64,000 bases of DNA from Brachynemurus nebulosus (GCA_035578155.1 JAPWDM010000001.1:10887543-10951542); one strand, 5' to 3'; counted from the stretch's first letter, positions 21,319 to 35,069 are shown. Program-made: numbers and translations. The notes: generated by a model not told the origin, from the letters alone.

Positions 21319-22400
21319 CACTAGCGGAAAAAATTAAAGGACAAAAAAAAATTCCCAATTTTTGGCGATTTTTCGAATGGCTGTATCTTTGTGAAAAGTG
21401 GTCGTATCGGAGTCGTAAGCAAAGCAATTTATAGCCGGAAGTTTCTAGTTTCGAGATCTAATATATTTAACAATAAAATATCTTAAAAAATTTTCAAAAA
21501 AAGAATTTTTTTAAAATTTTTGGAAAAAATTTAGCAAAAAAATTTTTTTTGAAAATCATTTAAAAAATTTTCTTTTTTTTATAAATTTAAATACTGTTAT
21601 TGATAAAAATGTGAAAAAAAACAGAAATTTTTTTTTTTATTTTGTTAATGATTATGAAAGTTTAAGAGCAAAAAAACGATCCTTTAATTTTTTCAAAAAT
21701 TCAATTGAATGAAACACAAAAACGGCTGGATGGATTAAACTGAAACTCGGTGGGGATTTTGTGGGTATATTGAACTGTAAAAAGCACACTTAACATTAGT
21801 GGTTTTCTCGAAGTTTTTAATTCAGCGCTTAATTTTCCAAAGAGCCAACAAAAGCTCTTTTTTTGATTTTTCAAATTCATGTAAAGTATGCAAAAAAATT
21901 TTTTTCTGAAAAAACAATGGCTAATCCTTGTAGAGAATTTATTCAAATTTTTAAAACACCCGTTCAATTTTCTGTGTGATCATTGGTTGCTGAGATATCG
22001 ATGATCAAAGACGAAAAAATCCTTTTCCATTCAAAGTCCGATATCTCAGCGAGAAGTGGTCGTATAAAAGTCTATAAAAAAGCAAATTAAAGCTGAATGA
22101 ACAAGTTATCCGGTCCATATGGTGGTTAAGTCGGAAAATTTTTTCCAAGTCCGTGGACCAAAAAAAGAAACCGAAAAAATTTTGGAAATTTTTTTTTTCA
22201 GTGTATTTATTAGGATTACGCGATACACGTTCCATTGAAAATTTTTTTATCGCAAGATCTCGAAACTAGAAACTTCCAGCTTTAAACTGCTTTGCTTACG
22301 ACTCCGATACGACCATTTTTCACGAAGATACAGCCATTCGAAAAATCGCTAAAAATTTGGAATTTTTTTTTTTTTGATCCTTTAATTTTTTCCGCTAGTG
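21319..22400. mobile_element. Long-TIR DNA transposon (1082 bp), non-autonomous
   Basis: The ends read CACTAGCGGAAAAAATTAAA and are inverted over about 145 bp with roughly 90% identity by eye, out to TTCTAGTTTCGAGATC. TATA flanks each end. The interior carries further weak copies of the 'AAGTGGTCGTAT' text. No transposase is recognisable, and the open frames at 21,149-22,235 follow the repeats. Confidence 0.8.
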
Positions 22401-23787
22401 TATATATAACAAAACTATAGCTATAATATAAAAAGGGATAGTTTGATAAATAATCAGATCAACTGAAGCATTTCCGGTTTTCACTGGATCATGACGTTTT
22501 GAGACCTAAGCAGAAAACCAAAAATTCAAATGGAAAGGTTCCAGATCTGGACTTTTAATCTAAACTAAAACGTACGTATAATCCTTAAAACGAACATAAT
22601 TAATAAATGAAGCAAAATTAGACGGACAATCTCAAATCACTATAGTTGCCTGAGCACAAAAAAGCTCTTTTTGAAGCCGAATATTTCACAAACGGTGCTT
22701 AAAAATGACAAAATAACAAAAGGAACCTTGACTTCATGCTAAGAGCCCTTTCTAACGATATCCCACACGATGTGGTACGTGGAAGAAAAAAATTAATCTT
22801 CACTTTCCAGTACAGGAACGCTTATCAAAAGTTTTTTTTAAAAAAAAAGTTTTTGTATATTACCACACTGACGGTGAAGGTCAGTGTATTAATATTATGA
22901 CGAAACGCACAACTAGTGAACTATTTTGACAACTAACACACTTTATACGGAACTGTTAACACTGTCTAGCGTTGTGTTGTAGTTAATAAAGTTTTATTTA
23001 ACATCGTACGGCGTCCATGACCGTCAACGTGTTAACCGAAATGTACACTTGTAGCATATGCATGCACAGTGACAGTGATATGATAAAATTATAAGGATTC
23101 CAAGATTTAGAAGGGCTAAATAAACCGAATACTAAATAGTAATCCTAATTTTAATAGATAAATTTAAATATAAAAGAATTTGTAATTCAAATAAGTTTAA
23201 CGTTTTCTCATATCAGCCATCGATAACGATGTTAATGTAGCATTTTAATTGTCACAGTGACACTTTCCCTAAATTTATACCTTTTAGGTGGAGACCCTTT
23301 TTAGATTAGAAAACAAATGAAAAAACAACAAAATAAATGGTAATTTATCTACGTATACCAATGTGTCATGAAAAACACAGTATCGAGAATTTCTAGTTTT
23401 TCTTTCGTTGAATATGGCGACGACTCCAAGCACGTTATCTTATTTACGAAAGAAATTGATATGTTTTTATTTGGGATTTATATGTAGGTACATAATTCTA
23501 ATGAAAAGCCACAATGACAACACATCGTTTTAAACGGAATGAAATACGTCACTTCTCACACCATTGTGACGTAAACGATTAGTGAAATTATAGTGAGGAT
23601 ATTGTCGTAAAAATAATAGTAGTTTACGAAAACTATTGGAAAAAAAACCAATAATTGTTATTAATACGAATAAGGAAAATGCTACAACTATCATTGTATC
23701 CGGCCAAATAATTATGTATTTGGAAATATACAGAAATTAACCGTTTCAAAACCATAATCATCTGAAATTATTATAATCTTTACTCCC
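22401..23787. other. AT-rich region, no recognisable gene
   Basis: A small hairpin ACACTGAC..GTCAGTGT lies at about 22,866-22,889. No conserved frame or TE motif is seen in the rest. Confidence 0.5.
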
Positions 23788-23791
23788 TTAA

Positions 23792-25227
23792 GGGGGTTAG
23801 GTGGGTTTCAGAGGTTCAAAAAAAGGGTATTTTTACTATTTTTTTTTTAAAAACTTTTATTTAACTTGCTATGTTAGTATGTTGGTTTAGATCAAATCTT
23901 GGAATCAAAATTTAGGCAGGTTCTAATTGAGCTAGAGGTTTCAAATTTTGCATACCTGTCTAACCTTGATGAGAATGCAATATTGTATAATTAGTTTTGT
24001 CCTAAATCGCCTCAAAACCAAAATTGTTGATTTTTAGACCTGTGAAACTTTTTAACATTTCGAATTGTCAAATATTGTCCATTGATTTTACATTGCAATT
24101 TTTTGTTTCCATAGTTATGTCTGATTAGGTTAAATTAACCGATTAAAACAGAGGTAAAAAAATTCCTTTTTTAATTCTTTTCTTAAATTAATTGTGATCA
24201 GACTAAAAAGTTGAAAATAAAGTAAAAAAAAATGTTTTTTAAGAAACAGTTTTTATTTAAAAATGGGCTAAAAAAAATAAAATAACCTTTGAGTGAAGTT
24301 TGAAGCAATATGCAACATAATTTATAAAAGCTTAAGGCGTTTAATTAAGTTTGGTAAGTACTGAAAAGTAAAATAGCTACACTTATATCCAAAACAGAAA
24401 TAATTAATGATAATGCCTCAAGCTTTTATAAATTATGTTGCATATTGCTTCAAACTTCACTCAAAAGTTATTTTATTTTTTTTAGCCCATTTTTAAATAA
24501 AAGCTTTTTCTTAAAAAACATTTTTTTTAAATTTAATTTATTTTTTTTAATATATACAATCATATATTTTATTTAAACAATTTAGCGTATCGAAGATACA
24601 CATTTAAATAGTATTTTGTGAAATTTTTATTTAAAAATTCCGAAAACTCAGCCGTTGGTACCCCATCTCCCTTGACGTCTCAAAAAAAATACGCTTGTCG
24701 TGGATAGCATAACTCATTATTGGTTCATTTAAAATCAAAAAACCAAAAATATTTCGTTAGTACATGGATAAATCTCGTTATTGGACGAAGGAAAAAAAAA
24801 ATTAAAATTTGAATTTTTAACAGACTTTGAACAAAGAAACACATTTTTTGGTCAAATTTTCGCCATGTATTGGCTCAAAAAAAAAATAGTTGTAATAAAA
24901 ATTTAAAAAAAAAAAAACCTTCGTTCAATGACTAGATAATGTTATTTCAAAGATGTGTGCAAAATTTGAACAAAATCGCTTCATAACTTTTCGAGAAATC
25001 ATGTCCACCGACTTAAAAAATTGAGTTTTGAGATAGACGCGTTTTAAGTGTACTGCGCTGCACTGACGTGGCCTGATGGGCGGAACTTCCGAAGGGTCTA
25101 TCTCTTAGAATTTTACTCGAATCGATTTGAAATTTTAGGAGAATATTTTAATCATATTGTACTATTTACATTTAATAAGACAAAAAAAAAAATGGATTTT
25201 TTGAAATTTTCAAACCCACCCAACCCC
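23792..25227. mobile_element. TTAA-flanked non-autonomous element (1436 bp)
   Basis: TTAA sits at both ends (23,788-23,791 and 25,228-25,231). The TIRs are GGGGGTTAGGTGGGTTTC on the left, and GGGGTTGGGTGGGTTTG when the right end is inverted. TTAA duplication suggests mobilisation by a piggyBac-type enzyme, which is not encoded here. The element holds a large internal hairpin (24,230-24,525). Confidence 0.75.
24230..24525. repeat. Internal hairpin with arms of about 105 bp
   Basis: GAAGCAATATGCAACATAAT at 24,302 is mirrored by ATTATGTTGCATATTGCTTC at 24,432. Pairing extends outward through GGGCTAAAAAAAATAAAATA to the TTTTTTAAGAAA ends. The loop is about 85 bp. Confidence 0.85.
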
Positions 25228-25521
25228 TTAAATTGACAATACCCAAATACACCTAATTTAAAAAGCAATGGTTACCACAATCTACTGTATTGATTTTAAA
25301 AAAAAATCTTTTAAAACTGTTTAGTAAAATTGAGGCTTACATAAAAGACCAACTTTGTAGTCTTTCTAAAAATATTTACAGTATCCCACTATACTATTTA
25401 TCGAGAATTTCATACTAGTCGTAGATAAAGTGTAGTGCTTAATTCTAACATACTTTTGAAATTAGAATACACTTGTAACTTTTTCATTCATGTGTAACAT
25501 GAAGCCTCTTGTTATGTAATA

Positions 25522-26916
25522 GGGGAAGTTGGGGCAAAATGAGGCTCGGGGCAGAACGGAAAAAGTGCTTGTGCGCATGACAAGTACATATTTGCGAGTT
25601 AACAACAATGCCATTTGTTCGTTATTCAGTCGCCTCGCTTGAGTCAGTGTGAAAAAAACGTGTTGCTGTAAGTTTTAGTGTCATTGTTATAAAAAAAAAA
25701 AAAAAAATACTGAATATTCTTATTCAGATCACTCGTTTGTTATTGATGTGCAAGAACGAAAGTGCATGAGTTACATACACTTTTTTACTTTTATGTTATT
25801 AGGAGTGGTATTAATCAATACCTATCCCAGTATTTTTTGAGTATTATTCTTTTAGGTTAGAACAACCAGACACCATAAGAAATATATCACATTTATCTCA
25901 TTTTGTCCACTTTTACGGAGGCTAAAGAAGACGAGTAAGGAAGAAGATTAAACAAAAAAAACGACTGAAAATAAAAATAAAAAATTTGGGGGAACAGGTC
26001 TACCCACACTATCAACTTCCCATTGGGTGTCCTTAAGGCTTAACGATTAAAGACTACTGTACACAAATAATTCTTTTTTCATTTCAGGAACTCCTCCCCC
26101 GAATCCCCGACAGGGACTTTACCTCTTACGTCCCACTGGGGGGCTTCGCACCCTGTATCTAGTGTGCGACTCCAACCCTCATTAAACAAATGATATCATC
26201 ATTCTCAAGATATGTGAGACGATAAATATTTCACAAAAAGATTTTAAATTCGTTTTTTATTATAAAAAACAAACCACTAATCCGAATTTGCTGAAAACTT
26301 TATCCGGTCTTCATTTTTTAATAACGCATCTAATAAAATTAGTTCGGAGTTGATATCACCATTTGCTCTCGACATATGCGAGACGAAAAAAAATTCACGA
26401 ACGAACAAACGCACACACAGACATCACACCAAAAACGATGTATGCGGATTCTAGTGACCTTGAAATGTGGAGACATGTCTAAATTAGCGATTCGTAAAAT
26501 CGGACTCACTACAATAACTTCCAATGGGAAGTTAATAAAAAAAAAAAAAAATTTCGCATTCAGATGAGGATTGGATTGCGTGCAGATCGTTTGGTACTTG
26601 GGCGCATAGTACCTGTGCAGGAGTAGATGACGAAAATGGCGAGGTACATATTTGTTCACACAGCATCCTTGAATAAATGGAATTGTTCATCTTGCCTCCA
26701 AGCATTTCCCGTTTTACCCAGAGTTCAGGGTAAAATGGGAAATTTGACACTTTTTATCTGTCACAAGAGTTAGTTAATTAAGCTCAAAAATACAAATGAT
26801 TGTTATAAATAAGAATACAACTATTGTTTTTAATTAAAAATTTTATGAATAAAACTGTTAATTTTCTGCAAATAAGAGTTCTTGTCTTAAGTATACCATT
26901 TTGCTTCAACTTCCCC
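25522..26916. mobile_element. TA-flanked TIR element with a nested repeat
   Basis: The left end is GGGGAAGTTGGGGCAAAATG and the right end inverts to GGGGAAGTTGAAGCAAAATG, with TA on both sides. No transposase frame is found. A second repeat is nested at about 26,009-26,533. Confidence 0.65.
26009..26533. mobile_element. Nested repeat bounded by AACTTCCCATTGG
   Basis: The left terminus AACTTCCCATTGGGTGTCC faces an inverted AACTTCCCATTGGAAGTTAT at 26,515-26,533. The inner text (AATGTGGAGACATGTCTAAA, CACACAGACATCACACC) resembles widely dispersed insect repeats. The class is not assigned. Confidence 0.55.
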
Positions 26917-27219
26917 TATATACTATAACTGTTTGAGTTTTACAAATCCTAACTTAATTGTCACAAGGTCTACTGATTGTTCACTGTGTGAAACTCTAAT
27001 TGTGCGAGCCCAACTTACTCTTGGCCGATTTTGTGACTTGTGAAATAACCATATTACATATATTTAATACAAATTTATTCTTACATATATGTTGAATATT
27101 TGTTTTAGGACAAGATAATTTGAATAAAGAAATAAAATTTTGAGACTTACAAAAAGTAATAAATAATATTTTGTTAATATATTGTGTACTATTATGCAAT
27201 TTATGGATGTATTTCATAT

Positions 27220-27222
<3 letters not shown>

Positions 27223-27298
<76 letters not shown>
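27223..27298. repeat. (TA)n microsatellite, about 76 bp
   Basis: Uninterrupted TA run. The 123-residue minus-strand frame through it is a poly-YI shadow. Confidence 0.95.
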
Positions 27299-27299
<1 letters not shown>

Positions 27300-27653
27300 C
27301 CGGGTGAATAACCAAACCATCTGGGTAAACTAGACTCTCCCAAAATATTAAATGTACAGGTGTTCATAAATTTTTTAACTTATTGCGACATCACTCATTA
27401 ATTTTAGTTATTAATAATGAAATATATCGCTATGAAAACATTAAAATCATAGCTAAATAAACTAATTTTAAATATATTTAAAGATAATCATAGTAGTTTT
27501 GCAGTACAAGAAGTAATCGTATACTTCATATCTAGCCTAAATTTCCAAGTTTCCCTCCTCGAATTTCATACGCCGGGGTACACTTTGGATTAACTTCAAT
27601 TACAATCCGGATACTAACCATCCCTAAGTCCACACGGAAAAAGATGTAGTAAG

Positions 27654-28432
27654 CAAGGCTGGGAAGTATTTAAAATGATTTCATTTTAAATATGTATTTA
27701 AAATACAAAATGGCATTTTGCATTTTCTATTTTAAATAAGTTCGTTCAAACCATTTTCCATTTTGTATTTAAAATGAAAATTTGAATACATTTTACATTT
27801 AAAATGAAAATGCGTGTATACTCAAATTTATGTATATATGTATGACACTTATGACTCATATTGATCATAGAACTCGAGTTGAACTCAGTCTAACAAATTG
27901 TAAGTTAAATGTAAGTTGATACAATTGACTCAAATTTTTTATAACTCGAGTTGCAATGTTACTTAAGTTAAATTTATTACTAGAGATGCAGTTCTCTCAA
28001 ATCAAACTTTTCTGACTCAAGTTCTGTGTTATTATCTTTATGTTTATATTTGAATACGTTAAAGCTGAATTAAGTTTTACAATATTTTTGAATAACAATA
28101 TTTCAAGAGTTAAATTTCGTTTTTATATGCAAACTTTATAAAATTTTCTCAAAGGACTGCCCTTATTTGATTTCAGTACGTTTGACATTTTCTTAACTTT
28201 TTTTTTTTTTTTATTAATATACTTAAATCAAGATAAAAAATTTATAGAATAAATTTAAAGTAAGAAAAGCATTTTGCATTTTATAATCCATTTTAAATAG
28301 TTATTTTCCATTTTCTATTTCAAAATATGTTTAGCAAAACCATTTTCCATTTTGTATTTTAAATGCATTTTTGGAAACCGTTTTCCATTTTCTATTTTAA
28401 ATGGTTTTTATGAACCATTTTTCCCAGCCCTG
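27654..28432. mobile_element. Non-autonomous hAT element with perfect 8-bp duplication
   Basis: The left end is CAAGGCTGGGAA and the inverted right end CAGGGCTGGGAA. GTAGTAAG lies immediately outside both ends (27,646-27,653 and 28,433-28,440). The interior is built from many variants of CATTTTCTATTTTAAAT in both directions, giving strong self-complementarity. It has no coding capacity. The intact duplication suggests a fairly recent insertion. Confidence 0.9.
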
Positions 28433-28678
28433 GTAGTAAGGGTAAGCTAACAAGATCTACCCCAATACCTTGCCCACCACGAGAGCTAACTTAAATAATA
28501 AATATCCCTGTCACAGCGAATTTCTCTCTACAAAAATTAGTTTTTTTCGGAAACCAATTTACATAGAATAATAATTCGAAAATCTTTTTTATGTGATTTT
28601 TCCAATAGTGTAAAAAAATGTCGCAAACATGTTTCATCTATGCAAAACAATGTTACATAAAAAAACCATGTTTCATCG

Positions 28679-28830
28679 GACGTGTCTGGCTGAAGAATTC
28701 ATCCAAGACTTTTGAACTATCAACATTTTCATTAAATTTTGTGAATGTCTATTTCTCAAAACAAAGTCAAGACTCAAGTCGCACCATGACAGTGGCTGTA
28801 ACATAGCTGAATTTGCGATTCGGAAATTCT
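28679..28830 (+). repeat. Second copy of the dispersed repeat at 19.3 kb
   Basis: GGACGTGTCTGGCTGAAGAA..TCATCCAA and GTCGCACCATGACAGTGGC appear in the same order as at 19,287-19,590, but without the (TA)n tract. Confidence 0.65.
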
Positions 28831-29780
28831 CAAAAAGCCGCGATAAACGGAAACAAATGGACTCCACTCCACTAAAATGTAATGAAAAGCGATACGAAGT
28901 AAATAAAAAAAAATTTCAAAAATAAAATAAAAAAAATTTAAAATAACATTATTTATTGGTATTTGTTTGTTATAACATTTGTAAGACGTCATGTAGTTTA
29001 AATATATCATAACTCATTTTGTATGCGGATTTTTTACATGAGTAATTTATTTGTGGCATAATTCTAGGGCCATTATTATTATATACAATTCAGGGTGCTT
29101 GTCGTCGGCCGGACGGACGCCCAATGATATAAAGTAGATTGTTATCAAACAAGTTATTCGGTGACCGTTCCACTACCGCCACAACAACCGTTTGAACCTA
29201 TGCGAATATACACACAAACACACACACACACATACAAACTTACATACATGCCGCTCTGCTACCACTTTAGACACGCCATCGGTACCGATCATTCTACTTC
29301 GAACTGACTAACTGTTTCGACTTTTCGAGTTTTTTTTATTGTTAGTACAATAAATTTTGGTTATAACCAGGATGCTTATGTAGCTATAATTCGATAGCAA
29401 TATCCAAAATTCATTATACGCAAATGTTAATACTATACGGTCCACGTACTTTCACAGTAAACTTTGCCAGAAACCGGCAATATTTTTAAGGAATTAAAAA
29501 ACAAAAAAAGAAAATATGAATAAATTCACGAAATGATTCAACATGTGTAACAGTGAACATATACATTTTTAATAAAAGCAATAACAGACAAACACAATGA
29601 TATGATAAAAAAATATATATAATAAAACACAAACAAACATTTATTACATGTACGCATTTCAATACAAATACAAAAAATAAAAAAATAAATGATAATATAA
29701 AATTATATTTTTATATTTTTAGTTATTATTATTTATTTTTAATTTTATTAATTATTTTTATATTAATTATTTATTTTTTA
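28831..29780. other. AT-rich spacer, no recognisable gene
   Basis: It contains a GC-richer patch at 29,098-29,290 with a short (CA)n run at about 29,212-29,232. A segment of alternating TTATTTTTAATTTTATTAA precedes the Helitron. No coding evidence. Confidence 0.5.
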
Positions 29781-31748
29781 TCTATATATATAAAAATCTC
29801 ACGTCACAATGTACGGCTAGGATAAACTGCGAAACTACTGAACCGATTTTGATCAAATTTGGTAACTATCTTTAATTTGGTCCAACTTAAAAGATCGGAT
29901 AGTTTTTATCGCAAAATTTTTAGTCTAACTGTAGAAATTTACGAAAAACGGCAAAATATCAATTTTTTATTACTGTATACAGATACCTATCTGTTGAAAA
30001 ATTTATAAAAAATCATGCGAACTAATTTATTGCTAAGCATTTGGAGAAAAATAGTTTTGGAATTTTTGTAAGTATTTCTATAGATACCACCAATAATATT
30101 TTTACCTACGACGACTATGAAATTACTTATCTACTGTGCAAAATACTATTTATATCCTATAAAGAAATAAACAACTGGATTGTCCAGTTATAATCAATTG
30201 GCACTTCTGCAGTTTTCGGCCATGGAAGAAGGAGAGGTATATAATATTGTAAAGGAAGGAGCATTTCCCAAAATACTGATCAACATATTATGAATATTAA
30301 ACGTGCGTATTATGAATGACGTCATTTTGTAAATATACAGTAACGGTTTTAATTTAATTAAAACATTGCCATTGCTTTTAAAACAATATATTTAGTATAT
30401 TTTTCTTATAATTGTGATGTCTATATAAAAACATAAACAATTAATTAATTATTTTTAATATCTGTTCTATTTAATTCAATAATCAACTCCTTAAGAATGC
30501 TGCTCGACTATTTTATCAGTTAATTTTTCGAATTCTTAATTGTCTACTAAATTATTGTATTTTTTTAACGGTGCTTAAAGAATATTATAAATTACCATAA
30601 ACTGAAAACAAAAATTGCTCAAATTAATCGATTATTTACAATTTATAACAATTTTTGTAAAAAGATTACGTTTTGGTTTATAATTTTCCATCACTAATAA
30701 GACATATCTTTTTGATAAAAGTAGACACAAACATAAATAAAACTATACAGCTATTAAATTATCATTTTATTAATAAATAAATAAATACAAACAAAATACA
30801 TAATCTTGAAGTTAAATTTTTATATGCTTATTAATTTTACATATAAGACGCTACTGAAATGAAGGGTCAATCTAACCTATATTTTAATTTTTACATAATT
30901 TTATTTTTTACAATATTTTTAAAATTTTTGTCGTTATTATCACATATTTTAACTAAAAAACGTGTTCCTTATTTACGTAGAATGATTCCTTTTTCGATAT
31001 TTCCTTTATTTTGTGTAATGTCAAAATTTGTATTTTTCCGCTTATTATAAACCTGTTTTTTTAAATGAAAAATGTATAAAAATTAACAAATTTTCCCTAG
31101 AAATGGTTGCATTTATTGATCAATATAATATTTACTTACCCAAATATTATATTTACGGTGTATTACGTTTACTAATTTTATTTTAAATTTAATTTTTTGT
31201 AGGACTGGATGTTTAGTGCTTATTTGCACGTGTTATAGTGTATATTTACTCTTTTGTTTTTTATTTTTTGTGGTACATTCAAAAGAATCTACGTATTCAT
31301 TCTAACATATCATATTAAACTATATCTTGTCCCTCTCTTAAGAAATAGTCTCCATCCATATTCTTCTATATCAATGTTTTCGGCAAATTTCATACATATG
31401 AAAATTAGATATGCTATAAAAATATGAATATGACTTGAAAATATGAAAATATGAATAATACTTTAGAGTCGTCGAGCGAGCGAAGCGAAGCACATAAGGA
31501 ATTGATTTTGTACAAAATTTCAGAATATCAGTTTCCATCAGTTACACCAAATAGGACGCAAATTAAAAAGCTGAAGAATTTGACAATTCTTACTTAAGTA
31601 TTGTTTATGTTCACGATGTCAATGATTTTTATAATTATACTGTGTATTGTGTTATGATTGTGCAGAGTATCGTTTGAAATGACAAAAAAAAATTAATTCA
31701 ATCAATTATAACTACTGAGCCACAGCGACGCATGGCTGGGTCAGCTAG
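29781..31748 (+). mobile_element. Non-autonomous Helitron with a 1.15-kb internal insertion
   Basis: It starts TCTATATATATAAAAATC after an A and ends GGGTCAGCTAG before a T, the A|TC..CTAG|T signature of Helitrons. A short hairpin (AGCCA / TGGCT) lies just upstream of the 3' end. No target duplication or TIR is present, as expected. It encodes no Rep or helicase. Large parts match the Helitron at 38,930-40,093, including the CGAGCGAGCGAAGCGAAGCA stretch near the 3' part. Confidence 0.85.
30221..31375. mobile_element. Insertion inside the Helitron
   Basis: The sister Helitron reads straight from CTGCAGTTTTC to AGCAAATTCC at 39,548-39,570. Here those halves are 1.15 kb apart, and GTTTTCGGC is present at both junctions (30,212-30,220 and 31,376-31,384). 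The repeated 8-9 bp looks like a target duplication. The insert is AT-rich, shows no clear TIRs or coding frame, and its right end resembles 5718-5810. Confidence 0.65.
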
Positions 31749-31789
31749 TTTTTATATAAAATTATATTTTTATGTCACTTTATGTGTTA

Positions 31790-32170
31790 TCTATATATAT
31801 AAAAGAGAAATACCACTGACTCATATATCACAAAATCTCCAAAACTATAATACCTACAAACTTGAAATTTGGCACGTAGGTCCCTGTTGGGTCTTAGGCG
31901 CTCGCTAAGAAAGGGTTTTGCAAACTTTTTTGTCTAACTGTCGAAATTTACGAAAAACCGTAAAATATCTTTTATTACTGTAATACAGCAATCTGTGCCC
32001 AATTTATCAAAAAATTATACAATTTTTAAATTGTTGCTAAGTGTTTGAAAAAAAATAATTTTTCTAATAAATATTTTTATAGATACCTACAACCTAAAAT
32101 ATTTTTACCTATGTCTACTATGAAATTACTTATTTACTGTACAAAATATAATTTTCAAAAAATTCAAATA
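31790..32170 (+). mobile_element. 5' part of a second Helitron subfamily
   Basis: TCTATATATATAAAAGAGAA after an A, then ACCACTGACTCATATATCAC. A similar start lies at 39,148 inside the other Helitron. Text such as CTGTCGAAATTTACGAAAAA is shared with the neighbouring Helitron. I see no matching CTAG end, so it appears truncated. Confidence 0.6.
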
Positions 32171-32848
32171 AATGGTTTGATGAATTTTGACTAATGATAC
32201 ACAAACCTTTTTAAATCTCGAAATAAATAAACGTCAGTTTAAAACTGATCCCCTAATATACTTAAATGTGGATTTCAAAAATGTTTTCAACGTTAACTGT
32301 CGATTCCAGGGAGTCGCATTTTATGTTATTTCAACCATGAATTTCAAATTTATTGTTGAGATAGTGACTTTTATGGTTAATTTAAGTTACAGAATACATG
32401 CAAAAAGCTAAATATAATTGTTACCAACAAGCAGTAGCCAACCAAATATGCTGCTGATTTAATCAAAACAATAATATATTTTAGAATTTGAAAAAAAAAA
32501 CATTAGGGTTAAATCAAATTACATGTTCAATTGCCACTAAAACGAAAAACAATTTAAAAACAAAAAATAATAATAAACAAATTACGCAGTTTCATTTTAT
32601 TTATGAAGGAAATTTTAAACTACAAAATAATAATAACACACTTATTATTTATTGCACAGGTACGTCTAAAACACCTATACATTTTTTTTTTAAATAACAA
32701 ATATTCGTATCAAGTTACTGCAATAGCCAGCAATTATTAGTTCCTTTTTTCGTTAGTTCCCCATATTTGTTCTCAAACAATTATCCCTAATTTTCTTTTA
32801 TTTCCTCTATTTGAAACAATAAATTTAATAGAAACTTCTTTTAAAGTA
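32171..32848. other. AT-rich spacer, no recognisable gene
   Basis: Two short frames (32,187-32,411 and 32,488-32,697) are low-complexity and lack motifs. Confidence 0.5.
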
Positions 32849-33404
32849 GAGTTGGGCGGGGTAAAAAAAAGACACTGCTCGAGTGGGGTAAAAAAAGACA
32901 TATATTAAACTCAACAGTGTCAAATTCGAAAAATAAAAAATATTATAACAAAATACATTAGTATTTTAAGCTGTCTGGGCCAAAAAATTATTTTTTGGAG
33001 AAGGCTTTATAACATAAAAAAATTTTCTCCCAAACTTCTGTTATTCATGAGCGAAAAACTTTCATTCCGCGACGATAAACTTTTTCAGCAAGTAAAAAGT
33101 CTGATAAGATAGAGTGCTGTATTTTCTTCTTGTTATTCTACTACATGCTTTAGTAATGTAAAGTACAAAATTTTATTTAAATGGTCCAACTGCTTGTAAT
33201 TTTTTTTATAGGTAAAAAAAAAGACAAGGTTTTTATTTTTTTATAGATTTATGTCACTGGCTTGAGTGAAAATACATGCAAAATCTCCAAATACAAACAA
33301 TTTAACATCATACAGTATTTTTTTTTTTGTTTAAAAATTCAAATATTTTCTACATGAAAAATGGAAAGATTTGATTTTGTCTTTTTTTTTACCCCGCCCT
33401 ACCC
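32849..33404. mobile_element. Short TIR element with GGGCGGGGTAAAAAAA ends
   Basis: The left end is GAGTTGGGCGGGGTAAAAAA and the right end inverts to GGGTAGGGCGGGGTAAAAAA, with TA on both sides. The segment 33,218-33,400 recurs at 42,592-42,770 with small changes, so this is a multi-copy family. No coding capacity. Confidence 0.7.
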
Positions 33405-33701
33405 TATATAAATATAGACAGTTGCATAAATGAAAAAAAAATCATAATTACCCTACAATTTTATCGCTAATATTAGGTAGGTAACTATATGCATTTAGGT
33501 AACTTTACAATACCACACTATGACTTAAAAAAAATTAAAATTTCATGGCTTACGATACTTATAGCATTTTGTTAGTAACACAGTTATTTCTAACATACTG
33601 CATGCATCCCACAACATGAAAATGCATTAATATAATTTTTTTACTTTTCTAAAATAAATATCGGATTGTAGTTTATTGAGAGATTAATTGCATTGACTTA
33701 A

Positions 33702-34317
33702 GGGGGTATTCTAGTCTAGAAATTCAAAAAAATCGTTTTTTATTGTACGAGGCAGGGAATGCTGATTAAAAAATGTAAGTATAACACACCATAAATGACT
33801 CAGACTGCCCGAAACAAGACTTCAAAATTTACACTCGTTTTCCTCGAAAGTATGTTTTCTTAAACGGTTGACATGATATCTCAAATTCTAGTGGACCGAT
33901 TGTTGTGAAATTTTGTACAGAGCTTCTTAATATATTTAAAATTCGTTTGACGAGAGATTTTTTGAAAATATTTTCTTTTACTTTTTTTAAAAAATTCTTA
34001 AAACTGAAAAAACGATGGGAAAAAACTTTTTTTTCAAATAGACGTCAATTTACCAAAAACAAATTTTTACAAATCGCTCCCGTCAAATAAAAATGACATT
34101 TTTACTCTTTAAGAATTCACTAAAATTTTATGTTTCAGATTACTGAAGGAGTCGGAATCATGTCAACCAAAGGGCAGCTTTTTTTTTTACTTTTTGGGCT
34201 TTTCAAATGTTAATAAAAAACTGATAAAAAAAACCGATAGTAAAAATGTTTAAGGTTTTTTATTTATTACGTTTGGAAAAACATTTAAAATTTGGCCGTC
34301 TAGACTAGAATACCCCC
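33702..34317. mobile_element. TTAA-flanked MITE, GGGGGTATTCTAGTCTAGA family, copy 1
   Basis: A perfect 19-bp TIR GGGGGTATTCTAGTCTAGA stands at each end, flanked by TTAA (33,698-33,701 and 34,318-34,321). It is 616 bp with no transposase. Copy 2 is at 54,549-55,275. Confidence 0.9.
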
Positions 34318-34321
34318 TTAA

Positions 34322-35069
34322 GATACTTTGGGTTGTGGTTACAGAATTATAGTAGAACGCACTACAAATTTCTATTACTCTTTAATTACATAGTTGGTTT
34401 TTTATGATTAACTTAAAATAAGCATTAATAAAAATAACACCTGATGAAGTGTAAATAATTTTTGCATTTACAATCACACCTATGTACACCTAAATTGTCA
34501 ACAACAGTCCAGTCATCTAGGTGATTGTAGTTTCTTAAACTGTTCAAATAAAATATTTTTTTAAAAATATGTAAATACAGACACAAGCTGATAATTGGAG
34601 CACAAAATTAACACGTAAGGCTCTGGTTACAATACAAGCGACTTTCCGCGAAATTGTAGATTTGCGAAACTGATTACAGTATGAACTATTTAATAACACG
34701 CAAGCAGCTGCTGCAAATCGCCGTTTGTCGCCTGTAGTTCGAATAATTTATTTTTAAATGAATTCGAAAATAAAAACTTATGTAGTTTTCTTTTTAATTT
34801 TCGATACCAGGTAATATAATATAATAACTAGATGGTTGCACTGAAAATTACTGCACTATTTTTTTTTTTTTAAGATCTAGAATATCCTAGATTCGAAGAA
34901 TTTTCTATTCAAGCTCGAGTACTATCTGTTAAAGATGGAAATCGGGCCGAGATTTTTAAGGGTCCTCTCGGACTAAAAAACTCGGATAAAAATAAAAATA
35001 CATCTTTATTTTTTCTGAAAAATAGAAAATTGAAACTAAATTCACCGTTTCCCGTCCCTATATATATTC
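34322..35069. other. AT-rich spacer, no recognisable gene
   Basis: A somewhat GC-richer patch at 34,616-34,740 stands out (GCGACTTTCCGCGAAATTG) but has no coding support. Confidence 0.45.

Noticed and set aside
30859..31050. Small membrane-protein gene inside the Helitron insertion
   Set aside because: Hydrophobic residues here simply reflect T-rich codons in AT-rich DNA. There is no conserved motif or context.
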